NCBI RefSeq assembly: GCF_002911695.1 | Contig: NZ_PQBS01000011.1 | Coordinates: 34,742 to 98,741, forward strand | DNA from: Gracilimonas amylolytica | Lineage (GTDB): Bacteria; Bacteroidota; Rhodothermia; Balneolales; Balneolaceae | DNA length: 64,000 nt | Reading direction: 5' to 3' | Part shown: piece after piece, positions 47,832-57,484 of the stretch | How positions within the stretch are numbered: the first letter of the stretch is position 1 | Layout: every line of letters starts with the position of its first letter | The notes under the pieces: generated by a model | The model's input: only the letters and a program-made list of their open reading frames with translations | Databases searched by the model: none | What the model was told of the DNA's origin: nothing | Translations under genes and position numbers: made by a program

Positions 47832-50201
47832 TTAAAAATTCAGGACCAAACCGATTGAGGGCAGCACTTCGGCTTCATCGGTGCGGTTAACCTGAACCAG
47901 AGATCTCGGAGTGATGACTTCTCAGTTTTCACTGCGGTCTAAGCCATACCGCGGTTCAGACGGACTTGACTGAGCCAGTACATTCTGCACTTCCAGATAA
48001 ACATCAAGGCTCAGGTTCTGAAAGTTGAATTTCTTATCCACCCGAACGTCAAGTTGACTCAGCGGGTCGATCCGGACGGATCCGAGTTGTTCGTAATCCC
48101 TGAAAACAGCCGGGTAGTTTTGAAGAGTTAATGCCTGATCGACAGGAGCGTAAGGGGCTTTCCCCAGATATCGGTATCGGCTGCTGATTTCCCAGTTGTT
48201 ACCAAACTTATAACCTCCCAACAGAGAAATTAAAGTGCCGTTATCCCAAACGGCAGGTTTGTAATCGTTGTCGAAAAGATTGGTAAACTCACTTTTATAA
48301 AATGTGACTGCGGCAACACCATAGAATTTACCGGTGAACTTTTGCTGATAAAGTAACTCTAAGCCATAGGTTCTTCCGTTGCCGGCGCTGACAATCGGTT
48401 CACTACCGAAAACTTCAAAATCTCCGCCTTTATTAGCCAGAGAAACACTGTCGGTGGTGGAGACAGGGTAGTCACGGTAATACTTGAAAAAACCTTCAGC
48501 TGAAATTCTGGCCCTATCGTTTAACAGGTACTCAACGCCACCAACAATATGATCGCTTTGTATATAATCTGAGGCACTATTTGGGAAATATTCGATGTTA
48601 TCCTGAAAGCCAAGGGTGGTGTATGGCAAGATCTTGTAGTACCTGCCGAGTGATGCATTTAATGTCCACTTTTCATTTTCAGTGAGTTTGTAGGAAATAG
48701 ATGCACGTGGGCTCAGAGTACGATAAAGTTGATGGCCGGATTCCGTGAAAGTGTCACCATCTGTTCTGAGGCCTAAGGAAATACCAATTCTGCTTTCACT
48801 GAAATTAGCGGATGATTGCACGAATAATCCGTACCTGAAGAAATTAAGGTCTGTATTAAAAGACCAGTTATTTATGAGGTCTTCAGTTGAATTATTGTAA
48901 TCGGCATTGATCACATTAAACCCACCGGAAAGGGTCCAGTTGTCAATGAACTTTGTGGTTTGATATCTCAGGTGAGTTTCAGTTTCCCTGGAATCATTCT
49001 TGAAATATAATCCGGTTTGGTTGACGTTGTCTTCATACCGGTAAAATTCATTCCCAAGCGTGTTACTGGTGACCACTGTTTCCATGAACCCGCTGTTGTC
49101 AGAAAATTGGCGCTTCCATCCGATGCCTACCGTATTGCTGGTTTGCTTGATCACAGGGATTTGATTCTGAATGGCTTCCTGTTCGGGGTCAAAATCATCC
49201 AGTTCATTAATGGACAGATCATCGATAGAACCCACCCCGGTTAAATATACTTGGTTGTTCTTGTTGATCCTGTGATTCACTTTGTACTGATAGTCCCAGT
49301 AATCCGGAAGGAATGGCAGGCCGATAGCCTGAAACAACAATTGAAGGTAAGATCGCCGAACCGATGCGATGTAGGTCGTATTCGATTCCGGGTTATCACC
49401 CTTAAAAAGGGGACCCTCCATTGTTAAGGCAGCTTCACTGGATCCAACCCTCAGATTTCCGTTAAACTCGCGGTTGTCTCCGTTACGCTGATCGAATTGT
49501 AAGATTCCCGATAGAACATTTTCATACTCGGCACCAAATGAACTCGCCGTTAATGACACTCCCTCAAAAAAGGAGACATTCAGCAGGCCAACCGGTCCAC
49601 CGGCACTGCCCTGTGTAGAGAAGTGATTGATATTGGGGATCGGGATGCCATCCAGGAAATATACATTTTCGTTAGGAGCTCCTCCGCGTATGATCACATC
49701 ATTTCGAAAACCACCGACCGATCCTGAAACCCCGGGCAAAGATTGCACAACCTTGGCAATATCATTATTGCCTCCGGGATAGGCAGCGATCTCTTCCTGA
49801 TTGAATTTTTGAATGGAAAGGGGGGTAACTTCTTCTTTTAAAAATGGATTGGGAGTAACGGTTACTTCATCGAGTTCCCTGACGTCTTCTTGCAGCTGAA
49901 AATTCACATCAATATTTCCCTCGGAACGGATGACTACATTGAATTTGATCTGGGAAACAAAACCAACAAATGAAGCTTTTACGTTGTAAGTCTTGGTTGG
50001 AATGTTGGTGAGGGTATATCGTCCATTCACATCCGTAGCGTCCCCAAGTTCGGTTCCTTCCAGTAAAACGGTGGCACCGATCAAAGGTTCTCCGGTTTTA
50101 GCATCCGTCACGGTTCCGGAGAGGGTGCCGGTAGATTGTGCGAACAAGCCTGCCGAGATGCAGTTAAGTAAAAACAAAAAGATCGCAGATCGAAGGATCA
50201 T
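47832..50201 (-). pseudogene. TonB-dependent receptor interrupted by an in-frame TGA 29 codons before the natural end
   Basis: Receptor with signal peptide (ending GLFAQ), carboxypeptidase-regulatory domain (GTLSGTVTDAKTGEPLIGATVLLEGTE), plug (YPGGNNDIAKVVQSLPGV, then IIRGGAPNENVYFLDGIPIPN) and barrel. The open frame closes at a TGA (47922-47924) after YGLDRSEN. The same frame continues for 29 more sense codons to a TAA at 47832-47834, ending EVLPSIGLVLNF, the kind of aromatic barrel terminus that outer-membrane proteins need. It therefore looks like a single-base nonsense change (TGA in place of GGA or similar) that removes the last strand, unless it is a sequencing error. A TACGTTTG -7 element (50241-50234) precedes the gene. 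Confidence 0.8.
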
Positions 50202-50233
50202 CAGGGATACAGTTATAGTTCAGGTTGGAAGAC

Positions 50234-50241
50234 CAAACGTA
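50234..50241 (-). promoter_or_regulatory. Putative -7 element for the TonB receptor gene
   Basis: CAAACGTA on the plus strand is TACGTTTG on the minus strand, an exact TAnnTTTG match, giving a leader of about 26 bases. No TTG occurs at the expected -33 position. Confidence 0.45.
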
Positions 50242-50355
50242 AGAGAGAGTGAAAGTCGTTCCTGCATAAACAGTTACCTGTAAAAAAATATTTATTTTAG
50301 AAAAGGAACGGAGAAAAGACTGGTAAAGTTTTTAGCAACTCAATATATTTGATCC

Positions 50356-50655
50356 ATGAAAGCCAAAAACCTACATACTCTTTTTATTCTGAGCGCAACG
50401 ATTCTATTCGGGGCGTTCACGCTACTGCATGAGTATGATTGGCTGCTGCCTCCTTCACCGGTTGAGACCGTTGCTTCCACAACTCAGGTTCCTCTTCCGG
50501 ATGTCATTGAGGAACATGGCAGTGAAGATGAGATCGAGCATGAAGACTTTAAGGAAATTTTAGTATCACCGGATCAAAATAAACAAGGATCTTACATGAT
50601 CTATGAGGACCGATTTGTGCCTCATGTTGCAACCCCACCCCCAGACATGGTCTAA
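50356..50655 (+). CDS. Small hypothetical protein with N-terminal membrane helix
   Basis: Not recognised. Protein of 99 residues: one hydrophobic segment at the start (LHTLFILSATILFGAFTLL), then a proline/threonine-rich linker and an acidic, His-containing tail (EEHGSEDEIEHEDFKEIL). It could be a signal peptide or a membrane anchor. TATATTTG at 50344-50351 is an exact -7 consensus only 5 bases before the ATG, so the transcript may be leaderless or nearly so. It lies between two unrelated genes, divergent from the TonB receptor. Confidence 0.65.
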   Translation: MKAKNLHTLFILSATILFGAFTLLHEYDWLLPPSPVETVASTTQVPLPDVIEEHGSEDEIEHEDFKEILVSPDQNKQGSYMIYEDRFVPHVATPPPDMV

Positions 50656-50821
50656 GCCCTGTCATTTATTTAGCTATTCAAAAATAAAGATCCCTTTCAC
50701 TAAAAGAGTACGCTCAGTATATCTTGTAGTGCAGTGATCTGACAACAAAGAAGAACGGGCTCAAAATTCTTTGGGATAGCTATATCAAATCAATTCTTTT
50801 AAACCTTAGATCATGTAAACA

Positions 50822-51550
50822 ATGAAAAATTTAAATGTATTTACCGTTTTAGTATTGGGTTCATTCTTAATTACAGCTTGTACCCAGAAAGAGTCACAAT
50901 CTCAAACTCAAGCTGTTCAGTTAGCTTCAGCGGTTGTGACGGATGAGATCCAAAATGAAAAATCGCCTCAACAGATCATCCGGGAGATGGCGGATGGTAA
51001 CGAAAGGTTTACAAATAACAGCCTGACTCCAAGAGACTATCAGGCACAGGTTAAAGCAACCGCCGGAGGGCAATATCCTGAGGCGATCGTAATATCTTGT
51101 GTGGACAGCCGGGTTCCGGTTGAAAAAGTCTTCGATAAAGGTGTTGGAGATATTTTTGTAGCACGGGTAGCCGGTAACTTCGTTAACGAAGACATTCTTG
51201 GAAGTGCTGAATTTGCAACCGCTGTTGCCGGTTCCAAGGTGGTGGTTATTATGGGGCACGAAGCTTGCGGTGCCGTAAAAGCGGCTATTGATGGTGTGGA
51301 GATGGGTAATATCACAGCTATGCTGGATAAGATCGAACCCGCCGTTGATATGTCAGAGAACTTTAACGGTGAGCAATCGTCTTCAAACAATGAGTATGTT
51401 ACAGAGGTTGTGAATAACAACGTTCGTAACACCATTGCTGAAATGCGTGAGAACAGCCCGATCATAGCCGAACTTGAGCGCAACGGAGATGTTGTGATTG
51501 CCGGTGCGTTTTATGATCTGGATACCGGTAAAGTCACCTTTTTGGATTAA
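50822..51550 (+). CDS. Lipoprotein beta-carbonic anhydrase
   Basis: Zinc enzyme that interconverts CO2 and bicarbonate; 242 residues. It begins with a lipoprotein signal (LNVFTVLVLGSFLITAC, Cys20), so it is exported, as in a subset of Bacteroidota beta-carbonic anhydrases. Zinc ligands are Cys and Asp in VISCVDSRVPVEKVFD, His and Cys in IMGHEACGAVKAAID. The GVGDIFVARVAGN stretch matches the family's dyad segment. It has a strong bidirectional terminator just downstream. Confidence 0.93.
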   Translation: MKNLNVFTVLVLGSFLITACTQKESQSQTQAVQLASAVVTDEIQNEKSPQQIIREMADGNERFTNNSLTPRDYQAQVKATAGGQYPEAIVISCVDSRVPVEKVFDKGVGDIFVARVAGNFVNEDILGSAEFATAVAGSKVVVIMGHEACGAVKAAIDGVEMGNITAMLDKIEPAVDMSENFNGEQSSSNNEYVTEVVNNNVRNTIAEMRENSPIIAELERNGDVVIAGAFYDLDTGKVTFLD

Positions 51551-51580
51551 GAAGCAGGAAAAGATAGAAAAGGCTAAGAC

Positions 51581-51614
51581 AAAAAAGAGGGAGTGTGAGG
51601 CTCCCTCTTTTTTT
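51581..51614. terminator. Bidirectional terminator between carbonic anhydrase and SDR
   Basis: A 13-base stem, AAAAAAGAGGGAG with CTCCCTCTTTTTT, around a seven-base loop, followed by more T. It ends at the stop codon of the convergent SDR gene, so it serves both genes. Confidence 0.93.
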
Positions 51615-52389
51615 ACCCAAATAATCCCTTAATGACCCCTCCATCATGACTGATGGTTTGTCCGGTCACATAACCGGCATGGGGTGAAAGCAACCAGGTA
51701 GCCAGTGAAGCCAACTCTTCAGCTTTACCCATGCGGCCAACAGGAATATTCTCTTCCATATTTTTCTTGGCATCTTCAAAGCTGATGTTCAAGGAAGTTT
51801 TGTTCTTTTCGATCACTCTTTCAATTGCAGGGGTTTCATGGGAGCCGGGTGCAAGTACGTTAGCAGTCACTCCTGAACCGGCAATTTCCAGCGCCAGCGT
51901 TTTAGCAAAACCAACCACTCCCGCTCTGAAACTGTTGCTAAGTGTTAGAGAGGGCAACGGTTGCTTCACAGACTGACTTTCAATAAATAACATGCGCCCA
52001 TATTCTTTTTCCTTGAAGTAAGGGGCAAGTCTCAGAGCCAGATCGATCTTCCAGCGCATGACTAATTTCCAGGCAGAATCCCAGTCATCCATATTTGTCT
52101 CGAGTGGGGTGCCGGTGGGTGGTCCTCCTGCGTTAAAAACGATGCCATGTGTTTCTTTGGCTTGAACCGAATGCTCGATCTTATCTAATGTTTCATTGTA
52201 GATCAGACTGCCTTCAATGATCTCGGTTTGATCTTTAAAGTGACTGAATTTATCCCGTAAAAGTTCATCTCGTCGAGCCACTAACACAACATGGGCGCCT
52301 TCCTGCAAAAGCTGTCGGGATATAGCTTCCCCAAATCCACTGGAAGCTCCGCATACTACAAATCGTTGATCGCTAAGTTTAAGATCCAT
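51613..52389 (-). CDS. SDR-family protein with atypical active site
   Basis: Short-chain dehydrogenase/reductase of 258 residues with a normal Rossmann N-terminus (VVCGASSGFGEAISRQLL) and the NAG-like motif VFNAGGPPTG. The catalytic YxxxK is missing: where YSASKAAV is expected it reads SNSFRAGV (Ser and Arg in the Tyr and Lys positions), after SQSVKQPLPSL. A subgroup of bacterial SDRs has this change, so the protein may bind cofactor without the usual chemistry or use another residue. The C-terminus GYVTGQTISHDGG is typical of FabG-like proteins. The substrate is unknown. Confidence 0.85.
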   Translation of the reverse strand: MDLKLSDQRFVVCGASSGFGEAISRQLLQEGAHVVLVARRDELLRDKFSHFKDQTEIIEGSLIYNETLDKIEHSVQAKETHGIVFNAGGPPTGTPLETNMDDWDSAWKLVMRWKIDLALRLAPYFKEKEYGRMLFIESQSVKQPLPSLTLSNSFRAGVVGFAKTLALEIAGSGVTANVLAPGSHETPAIERVIEKNKTSLNISFEDAKKNMEENIPVGRMGKAEELASLATWLLSPHAGYVTGQTISHDGGVIKGLFG

Positions 52390-52558
52390 GGTTAAAAAAT
52401 TTGATGAGGGTTCCGCTACTTTATAAAACAGACTCTTTGGATAAAAGTTCGATATAAATTAATTGTAAAGTTTTGGGAGATAATAAGAAAAGGGCAAATG
52501 AATGCTGTATTTTCGCATCAATAAATTATCAGCACACTTACGAATACAAAAAATAACG

Positions 52559-53629
52559 ATGAAAAAGCTCACAGTTTTAGTGGTTGCCCTTGCCATGTCT
52601 TTTGCTTTTAGTGGCGTTCAGGCTCAGAATTTCCAGGAAAACTTTCGCATTGATGGCGTCATGTTTTTCACATTTGAGCACGATATCACCGGCGATTCTT
52701 TCGAAAATCAGTTTACCCTTAAAAGAGGATATGTCAACTTCAGGCATCAGCTTGCAGAACGCTTCAGTGCTCGTATTACTCAGGATGTGACCATTGATCA
52801 GGAAGGAGACGGGATCGGGGATATTGAGCTAAGGCTGAAATATGCTTTTGTGGAATATGATCTCTCAAGTTACGGGATCTTTAATGATCCGGTGGTTTCA
52901 GGTGGGGTAACCAGGCGCCCATGGATCAGTTTCGAGCAGAATGTCAATGATTACAGGTCCCAAAAAAGCATGTATCTGGATCAAAATGATTTCTTATCCT
53001 CTGCCGATTATGGCATTTATTTTGAAACCGGTTTTGGGGAGAGCCTTAATGAATCTGGTTTATCATCAAATGATAGCCGATATGGAAGTTTTGGTATAGG
53101 AGTGTATAACGGTGGTGGGTACTCCTCTCTTGAGCAGAACAACAATAAATTAGTAGAAGGAAGATTGAGCCTGCGTCCGTTTGCCGGTTTTTTACCCGGT
53201 TTTCAGTTGTCTGCTTTTGGAGCTTATGGAAAGGGAAATTCAGCCACGAATCCGGATTTTAATATCTATGGAGCAGCTGTGACCTATGAATCAAGCAGGT
53301 TTAATTTTGTTGGTCAGGGGTTTGAGTCAACTGATGACATCCGATTTGAAGACCTTCAGGGGATCACACCGCATGAGTTTCAGGGTTGGAGCGTATTTGG
53401 TGAGTTAAAACCCTTTAAGAATGTACCGATTGCTATAACCGGAAGAACAGAGCAGTTGTACAACAAGGATAGGCAGCGATGGATCGTTTTAGATAGTGTT
53501 GTTGGTCTTGCCTATGTGTTTGAGGATAGATCTAAGATCATGGTCGATTTCAGTCACAGAGAATCCAGGGCGGTATTTGATCCGGCGGATTTCAGCCGCA
53601 TAGAGCTGATCGGAGAGATACGGTTTTGA
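52559..53629 (+). CDS. Phosphate-selective porin O/P-like outer-membrane protein
   Basis: Outer-membrane barrel of 356 residues from the ATG at 52559, which starts a clean signal peptide (LTVLVVALAMSFAFSGVQAQ). The open frame runs 57 bases further upstream, but that would bury the signal. The barrel has long alternating strands such as FTLKRGYVNFRHQLAERFSARI and RSKIMVDFSHRESRAVFDPAD, and ends IGEIRF with the C-terminal Phe. The N-terminal GVMFFTFEHD/KRGYVNF layout matches the porin O/P family. Whether it selects phosphate cannot be inferred from this. Confidence 0.75.
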   Translation: MKKLTVLVVALAMSFAFSGVQAQNFQENFRIDGVMFFTFEHDITGDSFENQFTLKRGYVNFRHQLAERFSARITQDVTIDQEGDGIGDIELRLKYAFVEYDLSSYGIFNDPVVSGGVTRRPWISFEQNVNDYRSQKSMYLDQNDFLSSADYGIYFETGFGESLNESGLSSNDSRYGSFGIGVYNGGGYSSLEQNNNKLVEGRLSLRPFAGFLPGFQLSAFGAYGKGNSATNPDFNIYGAAVTYESSRFNFVGQGFESTDDIRFEDLQGITPHEFQGWSVFGELKPFKNVPIAITGRTEQLYNKDRQRWIVLDSVVGLAYVFEDRSKIMVDFSHRESRAVFDPADFSRIELIGEIRF

Positions 53630-53646
53630 ACTATTGATTCTAAAGT

Positions 53647-53730
53647 CCCACAACGCTCGCAGGACCTTCGGACGCTGCGAGGTTGTTGAAAGCTGAACCT
53701 GCGAGCGTCCCCAAGACCTCGCAGCGTTTG
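53647..53730. repeat. RAYT3-family hairpin pair, left copy
   Basis: Two hairpins in tandem. Unit A (53647-53688) has stem CTCGCAG/CTGCGAG around GACCTTCGGACG. Unit B (53696-53730) has CTGCGAG/CTCGCAG around CGTCCCCAAGAC. Each half of A is the complement of a half of B, so A and B can also pair with each other. The same A-B pair, in the same orientation, lies on the far side of the transposase at 54404-54497. It is 11 bases from the transposase stop. Confidence 0.9.
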
Positions 53731-53740
53731 GGTGTTGAAT

Positions 53741-54358
53741 TCAAATGTCTGGGTCGTAAGTGCCTTTAAAGTCTTGATGCGCTGCTATAAAATTCTCTTT
53801 TCCACCAAAGACTTCCAGAGTTGATTCAGGCGATACAATATCAGAATTAATGTTTAAAATCTCTGAGTAAGAAGAAAAAGAATAATCATGATAGTTATTT
53901 ACAATTCCGTGATGGATTGGATTTCTATGAATGTAACAGATACTTTTTTGTAAATACGTTTCCGAGTCAATTAATCTTTTGTTTAATCTACCATCCCATA
54001 ACGGTCCACTTCTATTATATTTTTTGTTGAAATACTTCGAATAACTATTCATCCAATGACCGATTAAGGTGTGAATAGGAAAATGTTTGTTCTTAGGTGA
54101 TGGGAGTGTGTAATAAAATTCATATTCAGAATCAGAAATGAATCTTATTTTATCGTCCATTTCATTTTTATTGAGGACTTTGATCAAAAAATGGAAATGA
54201 TTTCTTAAGATACAATAAGCAAGTGTTTCTGTAGATAGGGAAAGGTAGAAGTTGAATTTTTCCAGGAAGAAACTATAGTCCCTAGTCGTCAAAAAAGTAG
54301 GGGAAGAATCTACTCCTCTGTTATAAATGTGATAGTATGACCCCGATTCAAATTTCAT
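53741..54358 (-). CDS. REP-associated Y1 transposase RAYT3
   Basis: HUH-type transposase of 205 residues from a branch different from RAYT1 and RAYT2. It begins SGSYYHIYNRGVDSSPTF, has the HUH motif LRNHFHFLIKV (His54 and His56), then SKYFNKKYNRSGPLWDGRLNKRLI, and YLQKSICYIHRNPIHHGIVNNYHDY, in which the nucleophilic Tyr probably lies (its exact position is uncertain). The HxH and RNP(I/V)HHG motifs are those of the COG1943 group. It is AT-rich, and direct copies of an A-B hairpin pair flank it. There are no obvious cargo genes. Confidence 0.88.
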   Translation of the reverse strand: MKFESGSYYHIYNRGVDSSPTFLTTRDYSFFLEKFNFYLSLSTETLAYCILRNHFHFLIKVLNKNEMDDKIRFISDSEYEFYYTLPSPKNKHFPIHTLIGHWMNSYSKYFNKKYNRSGPLWDGRLNKRLIDSETYLQKSICYIHRNPIHHGIVNNYHDYSFSSYSEILNINSDIVSPESTLEVFGGKENFIAAHQDFKGTYDPDI

Positions 54359-54403
54359 TTATAACGAAAGTAGGATTAGGTTAGATTTATTTCAAATCAG
54401 GTT

Positions 54404-54497
54404 CCACAACGCTCGCAGGACCTTCGGACGCTGCGAGGTTGTTATTTTAGTGGACATGCCTAAACCTGCGAGCGTCCCCAAGACCTCGCAGCGTTTG
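54404..54497. repeat. RAYT3-family hairpin pair, right copy
   Basis: Same arrangement and orientation as 53647-53730: unit A at 54404-54443 and unit B at 54463-54497. The spacer between A and B differs in sequence and length (about 19 bases instead of 8), while both hairpins are nearly identical to the left copy. Confidence 0.9.
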
Positions 54498-54514
54498 AGG
54501 ATGGAATCCAAAAA

Positions 54515-55471
54515 TTAAAGCTCCCCGGCCACCAGGTATCCCGTGTATCCCAGAAAGATCACCAGCAATACGGCAGCCTCCCACCGATCCAGTTTTTTCT
54601 TCTCTCCGGTAAACATCCCAATAAAAAGTAAAGCGGTTCCTCCTGCCAGTAAGTACATTTCTGAATTAAAAGAGGGATCATACTGAATGGGTTTGACCAG
54701 TGAGCTCACACCAAGGATCAGGAATATGTTGAAGATGTTAGATCCGATGATGTTTCCAACAGCGATGTCCGTATTCTTTTTAAAAGCGGCTACCACAGAA
54801 GTGGCAAGTTCTGGCAGGGAAGTGCCCGCAGCAATGATGGTCAACCCAATGATCTTTTCACTGATACCCAGCCTATTAGCTATTTCGATGGCATTGGTTA
54901 CAACAAGGTTTCCTCCAACCACTAATCCTGCTAAACCCAATAAAATGAAACTCCAGATCTTAAGAGGAGTTAAAGGAGCCGGAGTATCAGCATCCGCTGC
55001 CGTATCGGTTGGCAATTGTTTGTACACGTAGAAAAGGAATCCTCCAAATAATATAAGTAACAACGCTCCATCCAGTCGGCTCAATAAAAAAGCATCAGCG
55101 TCCCACAGATCATTTGTGAGAAGGTAGAGTAAGAAAATGGCAAACAGGGATAAGGGGATCTCCCTCCAAACCGTGCTCGATTGGACGATAAGCGGAGTGA
55201 TCAGTCCGGTGATCCCCAAAATAACCAGCAGATTAAAGTTATTACTGCCTATCACATTCGCAAAAACGATCTCATGGTGCCCTTCAATAGCTCCCATTAC
55301 ATTAACAACCAGTTCCGGCGCGGATGTGCCAAAGGCAACCACCGTTAGGCCGATAGCCAGATCGGAGACATTGAATTTTTTAGCAAGGGAAGAGGCTCCG
55401 TTGACCAAAAGGTCCGCTCCTTTGATCAAAAAAATAAGACCAAGTGTAAGCCAAAGTACAAGAACAGCCAT
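54515..55471 (-). CDS. Calcium/sodium antiporter, YrbG family
   Basis: CaCA-superfamily exchanger of 318 residues with about ten hydrophobic segments arranged as two inverted halves. Each half has the alpha-repeat: GTSAPELVVNVMGAIEG then GSNNFNLLVILG in the first, GTSLPELATSVVAAF then GSNIFNIFLILG in the second. It moves Ca against Na across the inner membrane. It follows RAYT3 and its right hairpin pair on the same strand, but these are likely unrelated. Confidence 0.93.
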   Translation of the reverse strand: MAVLVLWLTLGLIFLIKGADLLVNGASSLAKKFNVSDLAIGLTVVAFGTSAPELVVNVMGAIEGHHEIVFANVIGSNNFNLLVILGITGLITPLIVQSSTVWREIPLSLFAIFLLYLLTNDLWDADAFLLSRLDGALLLILFGGFLFYVYKQLPTDTAADADTPAPLTPLKIWSFILLGLAGLVVGGNLVVTNAIEIANRLGISEKIIGLTIIAAGTSLPELATSVVAAFKKNTDIAVGNIIGSNIFNIFLILGVSSLVKPIQYDPSFNSEMYLLAGGTALLFIGMFTGEKKKLDRWEAAVLLVIFLGYTGYLVAGEL

Positions 55472-55647
55472 CGGGATGTGGTTTAGTGTGTGTTCAAAAT
55501 CAATTATTTATTTAATAATACGGAATTGGAGAAATAACCCGTATATTTAAGGCTTGCTGTTTTTCGGTAATCCGGATTACGAAATCACTATTAGTTAGAT
55601 ATCCGGTCAACAGCTTCAATTTAAAATAACAGACTTTACACACTTAC

Positions 55648-57468
55648 ATGTCACAAGATTTAAGAAATATTGCCATTATTGCTCACGTAGATCATGGCAA
55701 GACCACGCTCGTAGATCAAATTCTAAAACAGAGCGGAACCTTCAGAGAGAATCAGCAGGTTGAAGAGAGAGTTATGGATTCCGGTGATCTGGAAAAAGAA
55801 CGCGGTATCACCATCAGTTCCAAGAACACGGCTGTAAAATGGAAGGATACAAAGATCAATATCGTGGATACCCCGGGTCACGCCGACTTTGGTGGTGAAG
55901 TGGAGCGTATTTTGAAGATGGTGAATGGGGTGATCCTGTTGGTGGATGCTGCCGAAGGACCATTACCTCAGACTAAGTTTGTGCTAAGAAAATCATTAAG
56001 CCTCGGGTATAAACCCATAGTGATGATCAATAAGATCGACCGGAAAGATGCACGTCCTGATGCCGTTCTTGATGAGATCTTTGATCTGTTTGTTATGCTG
56101 GATGCTACCGATGAACAACTTGACTTCCCGGTTCTGTATGCAGTTGCCGTTAATGGTATTGCCAAGGAAAACCTGGAAGATGAAGATGAAAGTCTGGCGC
56201 CTCTACTCGATAGAATTGTAGAACATGTGCCTGCACCAGAGCAAAACACGGAAGAAAAATTTAAGATGCTGGTCAGCAGTATCGACTGGAACGACTACGT
56301 CGGCCGAATTGCCGTTGGCCGTATTGAGCAGGGGACTATCAAAGTTGGTCAGGAAGTGGCCCTGATGAATGGAAAAGGTGAAGTTCGGGAAAAAGCCCGG
56401 GCCACAAAACTTTATACGTTCAACGGATTACAACGGGAGCCGGTTGAAACGGCGGTTGCAGGCGATATCATTGCCCTTGCAGGCTATGAGGAAGTCAATG
56501 TTGGAGATACCCTGACCGATACGGCAGACATGACTCCACTTGAGTATGTGGATCTCGATAAGCCGACCATTGCTATGTACTTCCGGGTGAATAACTCTCC
56601 CTTTGCAGGAAAGGAAGGGGATTATGTGACCTCCAATCAGTTGAAGGATAGATTATATAAAGAAGTACGAACTAACGTAGCCATGCGGGTTGAGCCGACT
56701 GATAGTCCTGATATCTACAAAGTATCAGGTCGCGGCGAATTACAAATGGCTATTTTGATCGAAACCATGCGTCGCGAGGGTTATGAATTCTCTGTATCGC
56801 GTCCGGAAGTATTGTTTAAGGATGTTGACGGTGTAACCCATGAGCCGGTGGAAGAAGTAGTAGTGGATGTGCAGACCGATTACAGTAACAAGGTGATCGA
56901 CAATCTGCAAAAACGTAAAGGTATTATGACCTCTATGAGTCAGGAAGGGGAGAATAACCGCATCGAATTTCGGGTACCCTCCCGTGGATTGATCGGTTTC
57001 CGTGGCGAAATGCTCACCGAAACCCGTGGTACCGGTATCATGCACCAGCAGTTTGATGGATATGAGCCTTATGCCGGTGAGATACCGGGAAGAAACCGTG
57101 GGGCATTGATCGCACTTGAGCAGGGAGATGTAACAGGTTATGCCCTTGAAGGAATTCAGGATCGCGGAGAATTCTTTGTGGAACCTGGAGATCCGGTGTA
57201 CATGGGGCAGGTTGTTGGTGTGAACAAGCGCAGCGATGATATGGTGGTGAACGTGGTGAAGAAGAAAAACCTAACCAACCACCGTGCAACCCAAACAGCA
57301 GACTCTGTGAAGATCAGTCAGGCCAGAAAACTCAGTCTTGAACAGTGCATCGAATTCATCGATAACGACGAACTTCTTGAAGTAACGCCAAAAGCGCTGC
57401 GAATCAGGAAGACCTTCCTCGATCACAATGACCGCAAAAGAGAAGAGAAGAAAAAGGCCGGGGTTTAA
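55648..57468 (+). CDS. typA: GTP-binding protein TypA/BipA
   Basis: Ribosome-associated GTPase of 606 residues, related to EF-G. G1 is [14 protein letters not shown]3 is DTPGHADFGGEVER and G4 is MINKIDRKDA. Domains II, III and V follow, and the unique BipA C-terminal domain has LIGFRGEMLTETRGTG and the basic tail. It aids ribosome assembly and stress or low-temperature growth. A TATATTTA element at 55542-55549 may be the -7 site, though its -33 spacing is off. Confidence 0.96.
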   Translation: MSQDLRNIAIIAHVDHGKTTLVDQILKQSGTFRENQQVEERVMDSGDLEKERGITISSKNTAVKWKDTKINIVDTPGHADFGGEVERILKMVNGVILLVDAAEGPLPQTKFVLRKSLSLGYKPIVMINKIDRKDARPDAVLDEIFDLFVMLDATDEQLDFPVLYAVAVNGIAKENLEDEDESLAPLLDRIVEHVPAPEQNTEEKFKMLVSSIDWNDYVGRIAVGRIEQGTIKVGQEVALMNGKGEVREKARATKLYTFNGLQREPVETAVAGDIIALAGYEEVNVGDTLTDTADMTPLEYVDLDKPTIAMYFRVNNSPFAGKEGDYVTSNQLKDRLYKEVRTNVAMRVEPTDSPDIYKVSGRGELQMAILIETMRREGYEFSVSRPEVLFKDVDGVTHEPVEEVVVDVQTDYSNKVIDNLQKRKGIMTSMSQEGENNRIEFRVPSRGLIGFRGEMLTETRGTGIMHQQFDGYEPYAGEIPGRNRGALIALEQGDVTGYALEGIQDRGEFFVEPGDPVYMGQVVGVNKRSDDMVVNVVKKKNLTNHRATQTADSVKISQARKLSLEQCIEFIDNDELLEVTPKALRIRKTFLDHNDRKREEKKKAGV

Positions 57469-57484
57469 ACACAGTTATTGGAGT

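Noticed and set aside
47832..50201. Frameshift in the second TonB receptor
   Set aside because: The downstream codons stay in the same frame as the receptor; the interruption is a TGA substitution, not an insertion or deletion.
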